Source: a virus | Strand: one strand, 5' to 3' | Virus record (IMG/VR): IMGVR_UViG_3300030427_000031 | Span: 1-62,095 of that record | DNA length: 62,095 nt | In this document: positions 59,215 through 62,095 of the stretch, one piece after another | Numbering within the stretch: the first letter of the stretch is position 1 | Layout of the letters: every line of letters begins with the position of its first letter | Translations under genes and position numbers: made by a program | The notes under the pieces: generated by a model | Told to the model about the DNA's origin: nothing | Databases searched by the model: none | The model's input: only the letters and a program-made list of their open reading frames with translations

Positions 59215-59610
59215 TTACAACGTATATTCTGATGGTGCTGCACAGTGCATGACTTCTTCCCTGAAATTTAAGACCTGATTCATTGTCTTTGCGCTTACAT
59301 CCCAAAAGGCAAGATGTTTTGGTTCACCTGCTGAAGATGTGTACTTAAATACATAATAAAACTTTGTTCCAGCTTTACTGGTAGTTCCTGCGGTATTGTG
59401 GTACTGAACCAGGAAATTATTTTCAGGCATTGCATCAATAGAAATCACTTGATTAAATGGCAGCTTCACTATAAGGTCAGGGTTTATTTTCTTGATAACC
59501 AGTGCATCATTTTCCAGAATAATGGTGCAAGGGAAATCCTGAATGAATCCCGGCAATCCTTCATAATACATAACATTCAAAGTGTTAGTTTCTTTTTTCT
59601 TTCCAAACAT
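59215..59610 (-). CDS. Uncharacterised protein (131 aa), possible PH-like domain
   Basis: Start at 59610 (AAAGGAAG upstream on the - strand). MFGKKKETNTLNVMYYEGLPGFIQDFPCTIILENDALVIKKINPDLIVKLPFNQVISIDAMPENNFLVQYHN reads like a small beta-rich fold, with positions resembling bacterial PH-like proteins. Encoded between the repressor and the integrase, where prophages often carry exclusion or immunity proteins; that role is inference. No known family could be named. Confidence 0.6.
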   Translation of the reverse strand: MFGKKKETNTLNVMYYEGLPGFIQDFPCTIILENDALVIKKINPDLIVKLPFNQVISIDAMPENNFLVQYHNTAGTTSKAGTKFYYVFKYTSSAGEPKHLAFWDVSAKTMNQVLNFREEVMHCAAPSEYTL

Positions 59611-59627
59611 AAACACACTTCCTTTCT

Positions 59628-60263
59628 TTAAAATACATTACTTTGAAATGCAATTGCTTTTCCTAAAATTCTGACATAATTAAGTTCTTCGTTTTTATAA
59701 ACCATAGGCTTATAAGCTGAATTTTCAGCAACCAAAATGATTTCATTTTCTTTTTTATATACTCTTTTCAGGGTTGCTTCATCTTCAATTAAAACAGCGG
59801 CAATTTGACCATCTTCAACATCAGATTGCTTCCTGATAAAAACAATATCACCATCACAGATTCTTGCATTTACCATGCTGTCACCCTGAATCTTCAAACA
59901 AAAATCAGCCTGAATATTTGTACCAGCTTCAACATAACTTTCAAATTGTTCATCAGCAAAAATTGGTACACCAGCAGCAATTGTTCCCAGCAAAGGGAAC
60001 TTTTTTGTTTCAATCTTTAAAATGTTATCAGGGTATTTGGTAGATGTTCTTTCCATTGGCACATCATAACCCATTAACCAGGATTCACTTACATCTAAGG
60101 CTTTTGCAATCAAATAAATTCCCTTTTGTTTTGGTTCATACTTCCCGGAATAATATTGGCTTATTGCTGATTTTCCAAGACCAGTTTTTTCAACCAAGTC
60201 AGCTTGTTTCATATCTCTAATATCCATAGCTTTTCTCATCCGGCTTGCAAAAGAATCTTTCAT
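59628..60263 (-). CDS. LexA/CI-like repressor (XRE HTH with S24 peptidase domain)
   Basis: 211 aa from the ATG at 60263. The N-terminal HTH is RMRKAMDIRDMKQADLVEKTGLGKSAISQYYSGKYEPKQKGIYLIAKALDVSESWLMG. The C-terminal S24 domain has GDSMVNARICDGDIVFIRKQ (Ser nucleophile in GDSM) and EATLKRVYKKEN (catalytic Lys), with an Ala-Gly cleavage site in LGTIAAGVPIF. Such repressors keep a prophage silent and self-cleave upon RecA activation. A divergent operator-promoter region lies immediately beyond its start. Confidence 0.95.
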   Translation of the reverse strand: MKDSFASRMRKAMDIRDMKQADLVEKTGLGKSAISQYYSGKYEPKQKGIYLIAKALDVSESWLMGYDVPMERTSTKYPDNILKIETKKFPLLGTIAAGVPIFADEQFESYVEAGTNIQADFCLKIQGDSMVNARICDGDIVFIRKQSDVEDGQIAAVLIEDEATLKRVYKKENEIILVAENSAYKPMVYKNEELNYVRILGKAIAFQSNVF

Positions 60264-60298
60264 TAATACACACCCTTCCATAATTAACCTTATTCAAT

Positions 60299-60327
60299 AT
60301 TATACAGAAAAGTTCAATTTATTACAA
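60299..60327 (-). promoter_or_regulatory. Repressor promoter with an internal operator half-site
   Basis: On the - strand TTGTAA (60327-60322), 17 bp, TATAAT (60304-60299). The spacer contains TTGAAC (plus-strand GTTCAA at 60312-60317), half of the operator found at the opposing promoter. Confidence 0.72.
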
Positions 60328-60367
60328 CAGGATTTGAAAAATAGTTAAGAAAACTGAAAAAAATATA

Positions 60368-60434
60368 TTGACAAGTTTTTCTATAGGGTGTATCATAAAA
60401 ATAGTTCAAGAAGCTGAACCGAAAAGTTCAAGAA
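60368..60434 (+). promoter_or_regulatory. Rightward lytic promoter and operator
   Basis: TTGACA (60368-60373), 17 bp, TATCAT (60391-60396). Just after it the palindrome GTTCAAGAAGCTGAAC (60404-60419) has GTTCA/TGAAC arms, and GTTCAAGAA repeats at 60426. This is the expected layout of a lysogeny switch with the S24 repressor bound over the rightward start. 60435-60548 holds no ORF with a convincing start. Confidence 0.75.
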
Positions 60435-60548
60435 AGGAATGAAGAAATTGACCATAATGATTTTGTTACATACGCAAGATTTATGGATGAAAGTAATATA
60501 AAGAAAAATTATCCTTGGACAAAGGAAATGTGAAAGGTGGAATTAATT

Positions 60549-60854
60549 ATGGGAAGACGTGATGTAAACAAATTGGTTGATGCAATGGTAGCAAAACGGA
60601 AAGTACGTTTGGCAGAAGAAGCTGATAATGACTTCAATTTTTTGATTGAAGTGCTGGAAGGAAATGTTAAAATTGGGGAACCGGAAAAACAGAGGTTCAT
60701 TCGCCTATATCGTAAATTATTAGAATCCGGTCAGTATATTGGAATGAGGCAAGGCAAAACAGTAATATCAAACAAGTTCCCAGAAAAAGTCACAAAACAA
60801 CTTGAAAACTTTGATGACCTTATATTAAGGCGTGCTTCGAGGCCTGTCCCTTAA
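60549..60854 (+). CDS. Uncharacterised early protein whose 3' end is set by a transposon insertion
   Basis: 101 aa from the ATG at 60549 (GAAAGGTGG upstream). GRRDVNKLVDAMVAKRKVRLAEEADNDFNFLIEVLEGNVKIGEPEKQRFIRLYRKLLESGQYIGMRQGKTVISNKFPEKVTKQLENFDDL is mostly charged helix. Its last codons (Pro-Val-Pro-stop) come from the inverted repeat of the inserted RAYT element, so the native C-terminus is probably replaced. It is transcribed from the rightward lytic promoter. Function unknown. Confidence 0.65.
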   Translation: MGRRDVNKLVDAMVAKRKVRLAEEADNDFNFLIEVLEGNVKIGEPEKQRFIRLYRKLLESGQYIGMRQGKTVISNKFPEKVTKQLENFDDLILRRASRPVP

Positions 60855-61785
60855 CATATTAACTTATTGTTGATGGAACAAACACTTTCTGTTAGAATAT
60901 GGCAGGAGGTGTTTTTTCTTTGGTCAGGCGGGCTCGAGTGGAGTATCCGGGTGCTATATACCACGTCATACAGCGGGGAAATAACAAGGAGGACGTGTTT
61001 GAAAGTCCGGAAAAGAAAGACTATCTTATCAATCTTCTCAGTAAATCCGTGGCGGTGAATGGCGTTGAATTATATGCCTACGTGGTAATGAGCAATCACT
61101 ACCACCTCGCCCTCAGAACATGCAGAGAAACGTTGAGTAAAGTAATGCACCGGCTAAATACAGGATACGGCATTTATTACAACCGACAAATGAAAAGGAC
61201 CGGACACGTTTTTCAGGGAAGATATAAAGCCATACCCGTGCTGGACGAGAGCTATCTCATGGTATTGGTGAAATATATTCACCTAAACCCGGTGAGGGCT
61301 GGTATTTGTAACGACTTACGTAACTATCCCTGGTCCGGCGACGGTTGCTACCGGACAACGGAATCCGGCATAGTGGAGACTGGATTTTTACTGGACATGT
61401 TATCCAAGGACAGAAAAAAGTCTTATGCAAAATATAATCTGCTATTGGGTCAAGAGTATGATCCAGGCACAATAGAATTGATTACAGCAGAAAACAAAAA
61501 CACAGAGGGCCAGATTGAACCTCAAAAGGTTACCGGCGGCAGAAAATCACTAAACGAAATACTAAAAGAAACAGGCATCAAACAGGAGGAATTAGAACAA
61601 ATAAAAAGGGGGTCCAGGCTGAGAAGGTTTTCTCCGGTTAAGACAGTATATGCAAAATCCGCATGGGAGCACGGTTATTCACTAAAAGAAATAGCCTGCC
61701 ACATTGGAGTCTCTTCTGTGGCTGTGTTCAAGTATATTAACAAGACGATCAGCAAGCAATAAGTTAACAAGTTAAGGGACAGGCC
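60841..61785 (+). mobile_element. RAYT transposon element with 28-bp inverted ends
   Basis: The left end (60841-60868) starts GGCCTGTCCCTTAAC and the right end (61758-61785) is its inverse; 26 of 28 bases match. The right end contains the transposase stop codon. No target-site duplication is apparent, as expected for Y1 (HUH) transposases. The element sits between two convergent genes. Confidence 0.85.
60920..61762 (+). CDS. RAYT-type Y1 (REP-associated tyrosine) transposase
   Basis: 280 aa from TTG at 60920, since the ATG at 60899 is itself part of the AGGAGGT (60904-60910) binding site region. VRRARVEYPGAIYHVIQRGNNKEDVF, the HUH motif SNHYHLAL, VFQGRYKAI and the LVKYIHLNPVRAGI helix with its catalytic tyrosine are all present. 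The C-terminal 100 residues contain an HTH (YSLKEIACHIGVSSVAVFKYINK). The enzyme moves or maintains REP-like palindromes as single-stranded DNA. It appears intact. Confidence 0.93.
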   Translation: MVRRARVEYPGAIYHVIQRGNNKEDVFESPEKKDYLINLLSKSVAVNGVELYAYVVMSNHYHLALRTCRETLSKVMHRLNTGYGIYYNRQMKRTGHVFQGRYKAIPVLDESYLMVLVKYIHLNPVRAGICNDLRNYPWSGDGCYRTTESGIVETGFLLDMLSKDRKKSYAKYNLLLGQEYDPGTIELITAENKNTEGQIEPQKVTGGRKSLNEILKETGIKQEELEQIKRGSRLRRFSPVKTVYAKSAWEHGYSLKEIACHIGVSSVAVFKYINKTISKQ

Positions 61786-62095
61786 CCGATATCTCCCTTA
61801 AATTTTCTAAGCTATTTGCCATATCTTTCATGCCAAGATAGTTTGTGCGAGCGTAATCTGCTACTTTTTCGGAATGTTTTATTACTTCATGGTTTTTACC
61901 TAATATGGAACGGCATTTTGCTATAACCTCTATAACAAAAGGAGCAATATCTTTGTCGTAAGAGTGTTGTAATCTCATTCCATGAGATAATACATTTTCT
62001 CTATATTTTTCAAAATTAGGGAATGTAAATAATTTTGTGTAAATGGAATTATTACCCTGGGGCTTGATGGATATTATTGGTAAACAGCCATTTGT
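61772..62095 (-). CDS. Uncharacterised protein, partial, runs off the right edge
   Basis: Open from the window edge to the stop at 61772-61774, about 107 codons; an internal ATG lies at 61978. The visible part includes KLFTFPNFEKYRENVLSHG, HSYDKDIAPFVIEVIAKCRSILGKNHEVIKHSEKVADYARTNYLGMKDMANSLENL. The last codons (Gly-Pro-Val-Pro-stop) lie within or next to the RAYT inverted repeat, mirroring the gene on the other side. No family recognised; base composition is AT-rich as in the neighbouring element. Confidence 0.6.
   Translation of the reverse strand, partial: TNGCLPIISIKPQGNNSIYTKLFTFPNFEKYRENVLSHGMRLQHSYDKDIAPFVIEVIAKCRSILGKNHEVIKHSEKVADYARTNYLGMKDMANSLENLREISGPVP

Noticed and set aside
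60440-60534. Short coding-like stretch before the 60549 gene (reads ...HNDFVTYARFMDESNIKK...)
   Set aside because: The frame has no usual start codon after an upstream stop, and the alternative ATG frame is only 20 codons, so neither is called.

Overview
The window reads as a Firmicutes (Clostridia-type) chromosome segment carrying stacked mobile DNA. The far left is the GC-rich 3' end of a 23S rRNA m5U methyltransferase gene (RlmD/RumA type), a locus often used as a target by integrating elements. Everything to its right has lower GC and is accessory. The GC-rich host gene and the rightmost transposon, whose ends carry a GGGACAGGCC motif, make a Peptococcaceae-like host plausible, but this is a weak inference. 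No rRNA, tRNA or CRISPR array was seen.

Region 1 (about 0.5-12.3 kb) is an unusual type I restriction-modification island on the + strand. It holds a degenerate HsdM-like protein fused to a target-recognition domain, an ADP-ribosylglycohydrolase fused to an intact HsdM, a second intact HsdM, HsdS, HsdR and an ImmA/IrrE-type zinc peptidase with a C-terminal HTH. The first genes are tightly coupled behind a strong sigma-A-like promoter with a palindrome just upstream. The hydrolase-methylase fusion together with the pseudo-methylase makes this the best candidate in the window for an undescribed system.

Region 2 (about 12.4-52.1 kb) is a nearly complete HK97-type siphovirus prophage of about 40 kb. 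A divergent early region has a leftward operon (family A DNA polymerase, DUF2815, DUF2800 and small proteins) and a rightward operon (DUF4406, P4-type primase-helicase, VRR-NUC, SNF2 helicase, DUF1492 regulator, HNH nuclease). The terminase small and large subunit genes are separated by a 5.3-kb accessory block: S-adenosylmethionine synthetase, ParB-methyltransferase, a 'virulence'-annotated protein, DUF4314, amidoligase, gamma-glutamylcyclotransferase and DUF5049. Portal, protease, capsid, connectors, tail genes with an in-frame A AAA AAC frameshift site, tape measure, tail tip, fibronectin-like fibre, holin and amidase follow. Three serine-recombinase-family genes close the module. A bipartite element, CGTTCA-N14-GTCCTGGGA, occurs four times with invariant spacing in front of the early and recombinase operons. 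A second promoter family, TTGMTA-N17-GATRTA, occurs three times.

Region 3 (about 52.2-57.1 kb) is downstream cargo: an XRE regulator with an operator-like palindrome, two uncharacterised proteins (one DUF6508-like), two PD-(D/E)XK-type nucleases, a small protein and a possible HEPN-like protein. It is a candidate defence cluster. It ends in repeats resembling a solo IS21-type end.

Region 4 (about 57.3-62.1 kb) is AT-rich. It holds the integrase-repressor end of a second element (tyrosine integrase, two unknown proteins, an S24/LexA-like repressor with divergent promoters and operators) with ten copies of a 9-mer, ATCTTGAAC, upstream of the integrase. A RAYT (Y1 transposase) element with 28-bp inverted ends then sits between two convergent genes and supplies the last codons of both. 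The last gene runs off the right edge.
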